DNA of 11,236 nt from OMOG01 sp041485845. Lineage in GTDB: Bacteria > Acidobacteriota > Terriglobia > Bryobacterales > Bryobacteraceae. Below are positions 5,499 through 11,236 of the stretch, one piece after another. The stretch covers positions 1 to 11,236 of the forward strand of contig JBGPKH010000260.1 in the NCBI GenBank assembly GCA_041485845.1, given 5' to 3'. Numbering within the stretch: position 1 is the first letter of the stretch; each line of letters begins with the position of its first letter. The notes under the pieces were generated by a model. That model saw nothing but the letters and a program-made list of their open reading frames with translations. It did not search any database and was not told the origin of the DNA. Both the position numbers and the translations under genes were made by a program.

Positions 5499-6784
5499 TC
5501 CGCGATTCGCACGAGGTGATAGTTCTTCTTCCCCGCGCGCAGCAGGATCGCTTTCGGCCACTTCAGGTCTTCCGCCGAAATCGTCTTCTGCACCTGCGTC
5601 TGCCGTTCGTTGTTGAGATACACGCCGCCGCCTTCGATCAGCTTTCGCGCCGCGCCCTTGCTCTCCGCCAGCCTGGTCCGCACCAGCAGATCCACCAGCC
5701 CGACCTTGGCATCCAGTTCCGCGCGCGTCATTTCCGTGACCGGCGCCTCGCGCGCCAGCATCGCGACCGTCTCCGCCCTAGGGATCTCGTCGGATGCCGA
5801 GAACAGAATCCGGCTCGCCGCCTCCACCGCGCGCACCGTCTCCGCGCCATGGACGATACCGGTGCATTCCGCCGCGAGCACGCGTTGCGCCTCGCGGCCT
5901 TCGGGCCGCGCTTGCACCCCGCGTTCCAACTCCCGTATGCGGCCTTCCTCGAGAAACGTGAACAGCTTCAGGTATCGAACCACGTCCGCGTCGGCCGTCT
6001 GCAGCCAGTACTGATACATCTGGTATGGACTGGTGCGGCCCGCATCCAGCCACACCGCGCCCTCTTCCGTCTTGCCGAACTTCTTTCCGGTCGATGTGGT
6101 CAGCAGCGGAAACGTGATCCCCTCGCCGCGCCCGCCGAGCATGCGGCGAATCAGCTCCTTACCCGGCAGGATGTTGCCCCACTGGTCGCTGCCCCCCATC
6201 TGGATGGTGCAGCCGTGGTGCTCGTAGAGATACAGAAAGTCGTAGGCCTGCAGCAGCATGTAGCTGAATTCGGTGAACGAAATGCCGTGCTCGCGCTCTT
6301 CCAGTCGCGTGCGCACGGAGTCCCGCTTGATCATCTCGTTGACCGAAAAATGTTTGCCGACGTCGCGCAGAAAATCCAGCAGGTTCAGGGGCGCCAGCCA
6401 CTCGGCGTTGTTGAGCATGAGCGCCTTGTCGTCCGACGAAAGATCGAAGAAACGGCTCAACTGCGCGCGAATCGCCGCCGCGTTCTCCTCGGTCTGCTCT
6501 TTGGTCAGCAGGTTTCGCTCGGTGGTCTTCCAGGCGGGATCGCCGATCAGACCGGTCCCGCCGCCCACCAGCACCAGCGGCCGATGGCCGTGACGCTGCG
6601 CGTGCGCCAGCGCCATCACCGGAATCAGGCTGCCAAGATGCAGGCTGTCGGCCGTCGGATCGAAGCCCACGTACATCGTGCGCGGCTCCTCCGAGAGGAA
6701 GGCGTCGAGATCGTCGCTGGTCACCGCTTCGAGGAAGCCGCGCCAGCGTAGCTCTTCGAGGAAACTGCTCTTGCTGTCAGCCAT
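5495..6784 (-). CDS. tyrS: Tyrosine--tRNA ligase (TyrRS)
   Basis: This cytoplasmic class I aminoacyl-tRNA synthetase charges tRNA-Tyr with tyrosine using ATP. All key parts are present in 429 residues. YVGFDPTADSLHLGSL (38-53) combines the tyrosine pocket with the HIGH-type motif (HLGS, 49-52). GTGLIGDP (76-83) follows. YMLLQAYDF (175-183) and GGSDQWGN (197-204) contact tyrosine and the adenylate. KKFGKT (234-239) is the KMSKS-loop equivalent of the E. coli-type enzyme, and TSPYQMYQYW comes shortly after. An S4-like RNA-binding domain fills about 360-425 (ESKGAARKLIEGGGVYLNN). Length matches the bacterial TyrS norm of about 420. The start gives the usual short N-terminal lead-in; no strong Shine-Dalgarno precedes it. 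No T-box or other tRNA-sensing leader fits in the 93-bp gap to divergent nuoM. Its stop TAG overlaps the stop of the convergent membrane gene. Confidence 0.97.
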   Translation of the reverse strand: MADSKSSFLEELRWRGFLEAVTSDDLDAFLSEEPRTMYVGFDPTADSLHLGSLIPVMALAHAQRHGHRPLVLVGGGTGLIGDPAWKTTERNLLTKEQTEENAAAIRAQLSRFFDLSSDDKALMLNNAEWLAPLNLLDFLRDVGKHFSVNEMIKRDSVRTRLEEREHGISFTEFSYMLLQAYDFLYLYEHHGCTIQMGGSDQWGNILPGKELIRRMLGGRGEGITFPLLTTSTGKKFGKTEEGAVWLDAGRTSPYQMYQYWLQTADADVVRYLKLFTFLEEGRIRELERGVQARPEGREAQRVLAAECTGIVHGAETVRAVEAASRILFSASDEIPRAETVAMLAREAPVTEMTRAELDAKVGLVDLLVRTRLAESKGAARKLIEGGGVYLNNERQTQVQKTISAEDLKWPKAILLRAGKKNYHLVRIAD

Positions 6785-6841
6785 GTTGGGGAATCTTCAT
6801 CTTCGCACAGGGGAACGGCCCCCATCCCGACCGCGCAGTGA

Positions 6842-6850
6842 TGATAAGAT
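6842..6850 (+). promoter_or_regulatory. Possible -10 region of nuoM (and, on the other strand, of tyrS)
   Basis: TGATAAGAT lies 27 nt before the nuoM ATG and contains the -10-like hexamer TAAGAT. The complementary strand of 6841-6846 reads TATCAT, which could serve tyrS, so the divergent promoters may overlap. No -35 is convincing. GAGGGG at 6851-6856 is 21 nt from the ATG, too far for a normal Shine-Dalgarno. Confidence 0.3.
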
Positions 6851-6877
6851 GAGGGGCTAATCCGTACCACCATCTTT

Positions 6878-8422
6878 ATGGACCACATCCTTTCGATCGT
6901 CCTCTTTACGCCTTTAGTGGGCCTTCTGGTGATGCTGTTCATTCCCTCGTCGAATGCCCGCGCCATCAAGTTGTGGGCCAACGCCGTCGCCCTGGTTGGC
7001 TTCCTGGTCTCCCTCCCGCTGGTTTTCAGTTTCGACCGCACCAGGGATTTTCAGTTCGTCGAAAAAGCAAAGTGGATTCCCACCCTTGGCGCCAGCTACC
7101 ACATCGGCATCGACGGCCTCGGCCTGCTGCTGGTCATGCTGACCACGCTCATCGGCGTCATCGCCATCCTCTCGAGCTGGAACGCCATCCACGAGCGGCT
7201 CAAGGAGTACTACGCCTTCTTCCTGCTGTTGCAAACCGCCATGCTGGGCGTCTTCATGGCGCTGGATTTCCTGCTGTTCTTCGTCTTTTGGGAAACCGTG
7301 CTGGTGCCCATGTACTTCATCATCGCCATCTGGGGCGGCGAGCGGCGCGTGTATGCGGCCATCAAGTTCATCATTTACACGCTGATCGGCTCGGTCCTGA
7401 TGCTCCTCGGCATCCTGACCCTCTACTACCAGCACTACCTGCAATTCCAGACCCTCAGCTTCGATATCACCGACCTGATGCGCACCACGCTCCCCGCGAA
7501 TCTCCAGTGGTGGATTTTCTGGGCCTTCTTCGTGGGCTTCGCGGTGAAGGTGCCGATGTTCCCGTTCCACACCTGGCTCCCCGACGCGCACACCGAGGCG
7601 CCTACCGCCGGCTCCGTGGTCCTGGCGAGCGTCCTGCTGAAGATGGGGACGTACGGCTTCCTGCGCTTCTCGCTCCCGCTCCTCCCCGAATCGGCGAAGG
7701 ACCCGGCCATCGTCAGAATCATGGCCATCCTCTCCATGATCGCGATTGTCTACGGCGCGCTGGCCTGCCTGATGCAGAAGGATTGGAAGAAACTGGTGGC
7801 CTACTCTTCGGTGAGCCACCTGGGATTCTGCACGCTGGGCATTTTCGCGCTCAATCCCGCGGGCATCGCCGGTTCCATCATCCAGCAGATCAATCACGGC
7901 ATTTCCACCGGGATGCTCTTCCTGATCGTGGGCATCGTGTACGAGCGGCGGCACACGCGCGAGATCTCCGAGTACGGCGGCCTCTTCAAAGTGATGCCGG
8001 TCTTCACCATCGTCTTCGGTCTGGCGGCCCTCAGCTCCATGGGAATGCCGCCGTTGAACGGCTTCATCGGTGAGATCACGATCCTCAGCGGCGCATATCT
8101 GATGTCCTTCAACTGGGCATTCTGGGGAGCCGTGGGAATCGCTCTCGGCGCGGCCTACCTGCTCTGGCTGTTCCAGCGCACCATGCTGGGCGAAGTGAAG
8201 GAAAAGAACCAGGCGCTCAAGGATCTTTCGTGGCGCGAGATTGCCGTCTTCGCCCCGCTGGTGGTCTGGGCCTTCTGGATCGGCCTCAATCCGCAGCCCT
8301 ATTTCCGCGTGCTGGACCGCTCCGTCGCCCAGATCGTGGAACGCGTACGCCCGGGCTATTACGCGGAGCAGCACTTGCCGAACCCGCTGCAGAACGGCAC
8401 GCCGATCGCGGCATTGCGCTAA
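6878..8422 (+). CDS. nuoM: NADH-quinone oxidoreductase subunit M (NuoM)
   Basis: This antiporter-like membrane subunit of respiratory complex I moves protons as NADH electrons reach quinone. The 514-residue length equals the norm (E. coli NuoM has about 509), and hydrophobic segments run through the whole protein, consistent with 14 helices. Key residues are in place. The TM5 glutamate is E139 in FFVFWETVLVPMYF. The TM7 lysine is K224 in AVKVPMFPFHTWLPDAHTEA. A further lysine is K255 in LLKMGTYG. Histidines are H314 (SVSHLGF) and H340 (NHGIS). A late glutamate, E399, is in NGFIGE. The pattern favours NuoM over the related NuoN, NuoL or Mrp subunits. No other nuo gene lies beside it: tyrS diverges upstream and the next gene downstream is unrelated. 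It may be an extra copy or belong to a scattered complex I set. Confidence 0.92.
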   Translation: MDHILSIVLFTPLVGLLVMLFIPSSNARAIKLWANAVALVGFLVSLPLVFSFDRTRDFQFVEKAKWIPTLGASYHIGIDGLGLLLVMLTTLIGVIAILSSWNAIHERLKEYYAFFLLLQTAMLGVFMALDFLLFFVFWETVLVPMYFIIAIWGGERRVYAAIKFIIYTLIGSVLMLLGILTLYYQHYLQFQTLSFDITDLMRTTLPANLQWWIFWAFFVGFAVKVPMFPFHTWLPDAHTEAPTAGSVVLASVLLKMGTYGFLRFSLPLLPESAKDPAIVRIMAILSMIAIVYGALACLMQKDWKKLVAYSSVSHLGFCTLGIFALNPAGIAGSIIQQINHGISTGMLFLIVGIVYERRHTREISEYGGLFKVMPVFTIVFGLAALSSMGMPPLNGFIGEITILSGAYLMSFNWAFWGAVGIALGAAYLLWLFQRTMLGEVKEKNQALKDLSWREIAVFAPLVVWAFWIGLNPQPYFRVLDRSVAQIVERVRPGYYAEQHLPNPLQNGTPIAALR

Positions 8423-8474
8423 GTCTCCGGCGCGAGATCCGGTGCTGCCAGGCAACCGTTGTGCCTCGGTTTGG

Positions 8475-8480
8475 TAGAAT
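8475..8480 (+). promoter_or_regulatory. -10 element TAGAAT of the 8501 gene
   Basis: TAGAAT lies 20 nt before the ATG at 8501, the same word and distance as at 3517-3522. It would give this gene its own transcript, separate from nuoM, with a leader of about 14 nt lacking a clear Shine-Dalgarno. It also argues against a TTG start at 8459, which lies upstream of the promoter. Confidence 0.5.
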
Positions 8481-8500
8481 CTCTTCAACGACTCGGTCAC

Positions 8501-9640
8501 ATGGCTAACAAAATCGTCAAGATCTCGGCTCCGGTCGGCATCCGCAATGGTGTCGTTATGCCCAACACAGCCACCGACCTCGCCATCGTCACCGACCTCT
8601 TCGACCGAATCCTATACCGTCAGGGCGGGACGGCCGAGATCGGCGGCCTCTGGGCCACCGGCCGCACCCTCCTCATCGACGAGGTAACCGCCCAGATCAT
8701 CGTCTTCCAGACCGTGAACCATCGGCCCAAGGTCGATGGTGTGCTGGACCCTAACGGCGGCTCCATCCAACTCATGAACCAACTCGCCGCCGAACCCCCG
8801 CCGGTGCAGGTTGCCGCCGCCGTGGTGCCGGCCCCGGACGGCTACGGCGAGGAGCAGACCGACGTCCCGCAAATCGTGGCCGAAGTCAATAGCGTGGCGG
8901 GACTCGGCCCACTCCGGCCGATCACCGTGAAAGGCACCTACGTCCGCAAGCTGGTCCGTGTCGACGGGTCCTCCATCAAATGGTTCGGAGTGGTCATCCC
9001 CAAGTCCTCCTCGGGCAAGACCCTGGGCAGCGTGCCGCACCTGAATTTCACTCCCACCCCGATCCAAGGCGGATATTCGGACGCCAATTACGACACGTTC
9101 GGCGGTTGGGGACGCCTCTGGTTGGACTACACCGGGGTGATCGGCGGGCAAATGGCTGCTTCCGGCGTCGACCAGATTGTGGTCTTGCCCTTCTACCGCA
9201 CCTCCCAGGCGGCCAATCTTGGCGATTTCCTGGACAACTGGCAGGATGTGGTCTCAGGCGTGCTGACTGCCGCCATCAATTCCGTCGACCCGCTGCGCCT
9301 CTGGGATACCTTCACCTTCGACCGCATCGTCACCTCCAGCTTCAGTAATGGGTTTGTCGCTCACCTGAATTTCCAGTCGCATGCCGCAGGGGCGGCCGGC
9401 ATGACCGACGTGCTGTTCGATCTCGATGGCGTGGCGGGCGGCTCGCATTGGCGCCCGGCGAAAGGCATCATCTACCAGAACCGCACAGCCCCCCGCTCCA
9501 ATCCCGCCGGCAACGTCTGGTATGTAGGCGGCCGTTGGTCCGGCCAGTTCGCGAAATTCTACCCCCCGGGCGGCATGAACACCCACGCCTGCTGCCGCAA
9601 CCACTTGCTCTACCACGGACTGCTGCGCTTCTGTTCGTAG
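8501..9640 (+). CDS. Protein with peptidoglycan-binding-like N-terminus and possible serine-hydrolase-like C-terminus
   Basis: I cannot name this 379-residue protein. Residues about 18-97 resemble a PG_binding_1-type domain: PNTATDLAIVTDLFDRI, a central W, then IIVFQ (66-70) and KVDGVLDPNGGSIQLMNQLA (77-96). This matches the usual FQ ... DG.vDPgG.t...LN pattern. A proline/alanine linker (98-112) follows. The C-terminal part has HLNFTPTPIQGGYSDANY (180-197), VDQIVVLPFYR (223-233) and FDRIVTSSFSNG (273-284). SFSNG looks like a nucleophile elbow with S282, where the first glycine of GxSxG is serine. D307 or D309 and H362 are in order for an acid and a base. The tail is odd: NTHACCRNHLLYHG. No signal peptide or membrane segment is visible, although the binding domain implies a cell-wall target. 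The gene has its own -10 and no functional partner nearby. The fold assignment of the C-terminal half is inference. Confidence 0.7.
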   Translation: MANKIVKISAPVGIRNGVVMPNTATDLAIVTDLFDRILYRQGGTAEIGGLWATGRTLLIDEVTAQIIVFQTVNHRPKVDGVLDPNGGSIQLMNQLAAEPPPVQVAAAVVPAPDGYGEEQTDVPQIVAEVNSVAGLGPLRPITVKGTYVRKLVRVDGSSIKWFGVVIPKSSSGKTLGSVPHLNFTPTPIQGGYSDANYDTFGGWGRLWLDYTGVIGGQMAASGVDQIVVLPFYRTSQAANLGDFLDNWQDVVSGVLTAAINSVDPLRLWDTFTFDRIVTSSFSNGFVAHLNFQSHAAGAAGMTDVLFDLDGVAGGSHWRPAKGIIYQNRTAPRSNPAGNVWYVGGRWSGQFAKFYPPGGMNTHACCRNHLLYHGLLRFCS

Positions 9641-9668
9641 AGCCCACAGCCCGGCCCCGGTTCCGTCG

Positions 9669-9677
9669 TGATATACT
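9669..9677 (+). promoter_or_regulatory. Extended -10 of the propeller gene, likely leaderless start
   Basis: TGATATACT is an extended -10 (TGn plus TATACT at 9672-9677) ending 8 nt before the ATG at 9686. Transcription would start within a base or two of the ATG, and no Shine-Dalgarno is present. It also rules against the in-frame GTG at 9668, which would lie upstream of the transcript. Confidence 0.55.
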
Positions 9678-9685
9678 CGCCTGCC

Positions 9686-10672
9686 ATGAAACCCGTCTGC
9701 ATCCTGCTTCTTTCGATCGCCGGGCTCTTCGAGCAGACCCAGAAGAAACAGTCGCCCCCCACCGGCAAACCCCAGATCCTCTATCGCTGGGACACCCAGA
9801 AGAGCGGAGTCGGCGACGATCTGGCGGCCGTGTGCTTCGTCAACCTTCAGGCCGGGTACGCCGCCGGCAAGGCCAATACCATCCTCAAAACCACCGACGG
9901 CGGCAACACCTGGAAGCGGCTCCTCGAACAGCAGGAGCGCCTCGATTTCCATAGCGTCATGTTCTCTTCGCCCACCGACGGCTGGGTGGAGGGCCGCAAT
10001 CTCCTGCACACCCCGGATGGTGGCGAATCCTGGCAGCCTGCCGTGCCCCTGCCGGGTCCCGCGGGATTCCGCGGCGGCTCGATGCTGGCCAGCAGCCGGA
10101 TCCAGTTGCACGTCCCGGGCATGGGCGCCGGTGTCTTTCGCAGCGATGATGGCGGTTGCACCTGGAAGACTCTCGGCCAGCCGCCGGGCAACGCCTACGA
10201 AACCGTCTTCTTCGTCGACGACCGGCACGGATGGGTCGCCGGCGATTACGGACGGATCGCCGCCACCACCGATGGGTGCGCCACCTGGAAGGAACAAAAC
10301 CCCGGCGTCAAGGGCCACTTCACCAAAATCCAGTTCGTCTCGCCACTGGTCGGGTGGCTCCTGCCCATGCGCGGCCACGAAGGCGGCCTGCTGGCCACTA
10401 CCGACGGCGGCCAGACCTGGACCAGCCAATACGCCAACGTCGCGACGTCAAGACCGCTCGCGGACATGCAGTTCCTCAACGCGCAGACCGGCTTCCTGCT
10501 GGCCGAAGGCAATAACAGTCACCTGGTTATGGCCACGTCGAACGGCGGCAAGAGTTGGAGGACCATCGGCAGCATCGAGAAACAATCGACCGCCATCAGC
10601 TTCCCAGCCGCCGACGAAGGATGGGCCGTCGGCCCGAAAGGCTACATCGTTCACTACCACAAGGTCCAGTAG
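9686..10672 (+). CDS. Secreted Ycf48/BNR-type beta-propeller protein
   Basis: This 328-residue protein starts with a short hydrophobic signal-like segment (MKPVCILLLSIAGLF) and is probably exported. It carries six Asp-box-like motifs at regular spacing: KTTDGGNTW (68-76), HTPDGGESW (108-116), RSDDGGCTW (152-160), ATTDGCATW (193-201), ATTDGGQTW (237-245) and ATSNGGKSW (283-291). Between them are strands such as DGWVEG, HGWVAGDYG and EGWAVGPKG, the pattern of Ycf48/HCF136-like and sialidase-type repeats. It should fold as a six- or seven-bladed propeller. No catalytic residues of a sialidase stand out, so binding or scaffolding is more likely. Ycf48 proper assists photosystem II assembly; nothing here suggests photosynthesis. 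The ATG at 9686 is chosen because the signal segment begins there and the -10 lies just upstream. It follows the 8501 gene by 45 bp, with its own promoter. Confidence 0.85.
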   Translation: MKPVCILLLSIAGLFEQTQKKQSPPTGKPQILYRWDTQKSGVGDDLAAVCFVNLQAGYAAGKANTILKTTDGGNTWKRLLEQQERLDFHSVMFSSPTDGWVEGRNLLHTPDGGESWQPAVPLPGPAGFRGGSMLASSRIQLHVPGMGAGVFRSDDGGCTWKTLGQPPGNAYETVFFVDDRHGWVAGDYGRIAATTDGCATWKEQNPGVKGHFTKIQFVSPLVGWLLPMRGHEGGLLATTDGGQTWTSQYANVATSRPLADMQFLNAQTGFLLAEGNNSHLVMATSNGGKSWRTIGSIEKQSTAISFPAADEGWAVGPKGYIVHYHKVQ

Positions 10673-10694
10673 GACAGGCCTCCTGGCCTGTCCT
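10671..10694. repeat. ACAGGCC hairpin, copy 3, between convergent genes
   Basis: AGGACAGGCC (10671-10680) pairs perfectly with GGCCTGTCCT (10685-10694) around a TCCT loop. The stem begins inside the propeller gene's TAG stop and ends 5 nt before the stop of the convergent acetyltransferase gene. Its place suits a two-way transcript end; AGTCTTT follows on the plus strand, only a weak T-run. The stem is shared with copies 1 and 2. Confidence 0.75.
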
Positions 10695-10699
10695 AGTCT

Positions 10700-11227
10700 T
10701 TACGCCCCCTTCCGATACAACACGTGCCTCCGCAGCGGATGCCCCTCCGGCATATTCGGATGATCGAAATCATCGCCCGGATCGCGCGTCATCCCCAGCT
10801 TCTCCATCACCCGCCGCGACCGGACGTTCGCCGTCACCGTGAACGAAACGATCTCCCGCAGTCCGAGCGTCTCAAACCCGTAGCTCATCACCGCCCGCGC
10901 GCCTTCCGTAGCCAGCCCCCGGTTCCAGTACGCCGCGTCCAGCCGCCAGCCGATCTCCACGCAAGGCGTGAACCGCGCCTCAAACGAAGGCGCCGAGATT
11001 CCGATGAAGCCCGCGAAATCCCCGCTCGCGCGCAACTCGGCTGCGAACAGACCGAACCCATGCCGCGCGAAGTGGGCTTCAATCCGATCCGCGAGCTCGT
11101 TACTTTCGTTCCGCGAGAGCAGGGCAGGGAAGTACTCCATCACCCGCGCATCGGAGTTCATGCGGTAGAACGGCTCGCGATCCGACGCGCGCCACGTGCG
11201 CAGCAACAGACGAGCCGTCTCGATCAT
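10700..11227 (-). CDS. GNAT family N-acetyltransferase, RimJ/RimL type
   Basis: This 175-residue cytoplasmic enzyme would move an acetyl group from acetyl-CoA to an amine. The N-terminal strand ETARLLLRTW (3-12) is typical of the RimJ/RimL branch, whose best-known members acetylate the N-termini of ribosomal proteins. VEIGWRLDAAYWNRGLATEGA (90-110) forms the core strand and acetyl-CoA loop (NRGLATEGA in place of Q/RxxGxG/A). NVRSRRVMEKLGM (134-146) is the usual closing motif. HPNMPEGHPLRRHVLYRK at the end is also common in this branch. The gene is complete, with its ATG at 11227, 9 bp from the window edge, so its promoter and ribosome binding site are mostly not visible. It converges on the propeller gene. 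Many paralogues of this type acetylate other substrates (small amines, antibiotics), so the target cannot be given. Confidence 0.88.
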   Translation of the reverse strand: MIETARLLLRTWRASDREPFYRMNSDARVMEYFPALLSRNESNELADRIEAHFARHGFGLFAAELRASGDFAGFIGISAPSFEARFTPCVEIGWRLDAAYWNRGLATEGARAVMSYGFETLGLREIVSFTVTANVRSRRVMEKLGMTRDPGDDFDHPNMPEGHPLRRHVLYRKGA

Positions 11228-11236
11228 GCTACTTCA

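Noticed and set aside
5264..6751. Long plus-strand open frame opposite tyrS (495 codons)
   Set aside because: Arg/His/Ala-rich composition with no motif; it overlaps the certain tyrS gene and the end of the membrane protein gene.
6785..6877. T-box leader upstream of tyrS
   Set aside because: The gap to divergent nuoM is only 93 bp, with no T-box sequence or antiterminator/terminator pair visible.
6914..8500. Long minus-strand open frame opposite nuoM (528 codons)
   Set aside because: Its translation is rich in His, Glu, Asp and Arg with no domain, which is what the antisense of a GC-rich membrane protein gives. The plus strand encodes a clear NuoM.
8459..8500. Upstream TTG start for the 8501 gene
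   Set aside because: It would add 14 residues encoded across the TAGAAT -10 element; the ATG at 8501 fits the promoter position better.
9668..9685. Upstream GTG start for the propeller gene
   Set aside because: The GTG overlaps the extended -10 itself and would put six residues ahead of the signal segment.
9254..10429. Long minus-strand open frame spanning the 8501 gene and the propeller gene (391 codons)
   Set aside because: It crosses a gene boundary and a promoter on the other strand and shows no recognisable domain; a shadow of GC-rich third positions.
9686..10672. Photosystem II assembly factor or sialidase
   Set aside because: Asp-box propellers of the Ycf48 type are common in non-photosynthetic bacteria, and no sialidase active-site arginine set can be picked out.

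Overview
The window reads as chromosomal DNA from a GC-rich, Gram-negative soil-type bacterium. My best guess is an Acidobacteriota member of the Solibacter/Bryobacter kind. The grounds are the gene mix: a secreted N-acyl-D-amino-acid deacylase, a PmoA-family (DUF6807) secreted protein, a Tat-exported Gfo/Idh/MocA oxidoreductase, a TolB/PD40 propeller remnant and a Ycf48-like propeller. Intergenic regions full of short GC-rich hairpins fit the same picture. This is inference from memory of such genomes, not a database match.

Layout. 72-1622 (-) is a secreted D-aminoacylase-type amidohydrolase, bracketed by two copies of a double-hairpin repeat (12-47 and 1701-1736). 1805-2368 (+) is the C-terminal stump of a PD40 beta-propeller protein, probably a pseudogene, followed by a long imperfect hairpin (2376-2438). 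2482-3417 (+) is a secreted PmoA/DUF6807 protein and 3543-4829 (+) a Tat-dependent Gfo/Idh/MocA oxidoreductase; both families are common in carbohydrate-use loci. 4929-5498 (+) is a small unidentified four-helix membrane protein whose stop overlaps that of convergent tyrS (5495-6784, -). Diverging from tyrS is an isolated nuoM (6878-8422, +). 8501-9640 (+) is an unusual protein with a peptidoglycan-binding-like N-terminus and a possible serine-hydrolase-like C-terminus. 9686-10672 (+) is a six-Asp-box Ycf48/BNR-type propeller. 10700-11227 (-) is a RimJ/RimL-type GNAT acetyltransferase, convergent with the propeller gene across a perfect hairpin.

The genes do not form one pathway. Most look like single-gene transcription units, several with their own -10-like element very close to the start codon and no clear Shine-Dalgarno. 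The points most worth following are the 8501-9640 protein, the hairpin families (one pair shows compensatory base changes in both stems), the apparently leaderless genes, and the orphan nuoM. I see no CRISPR array, tRNA, rRNA, transposase or phage module.
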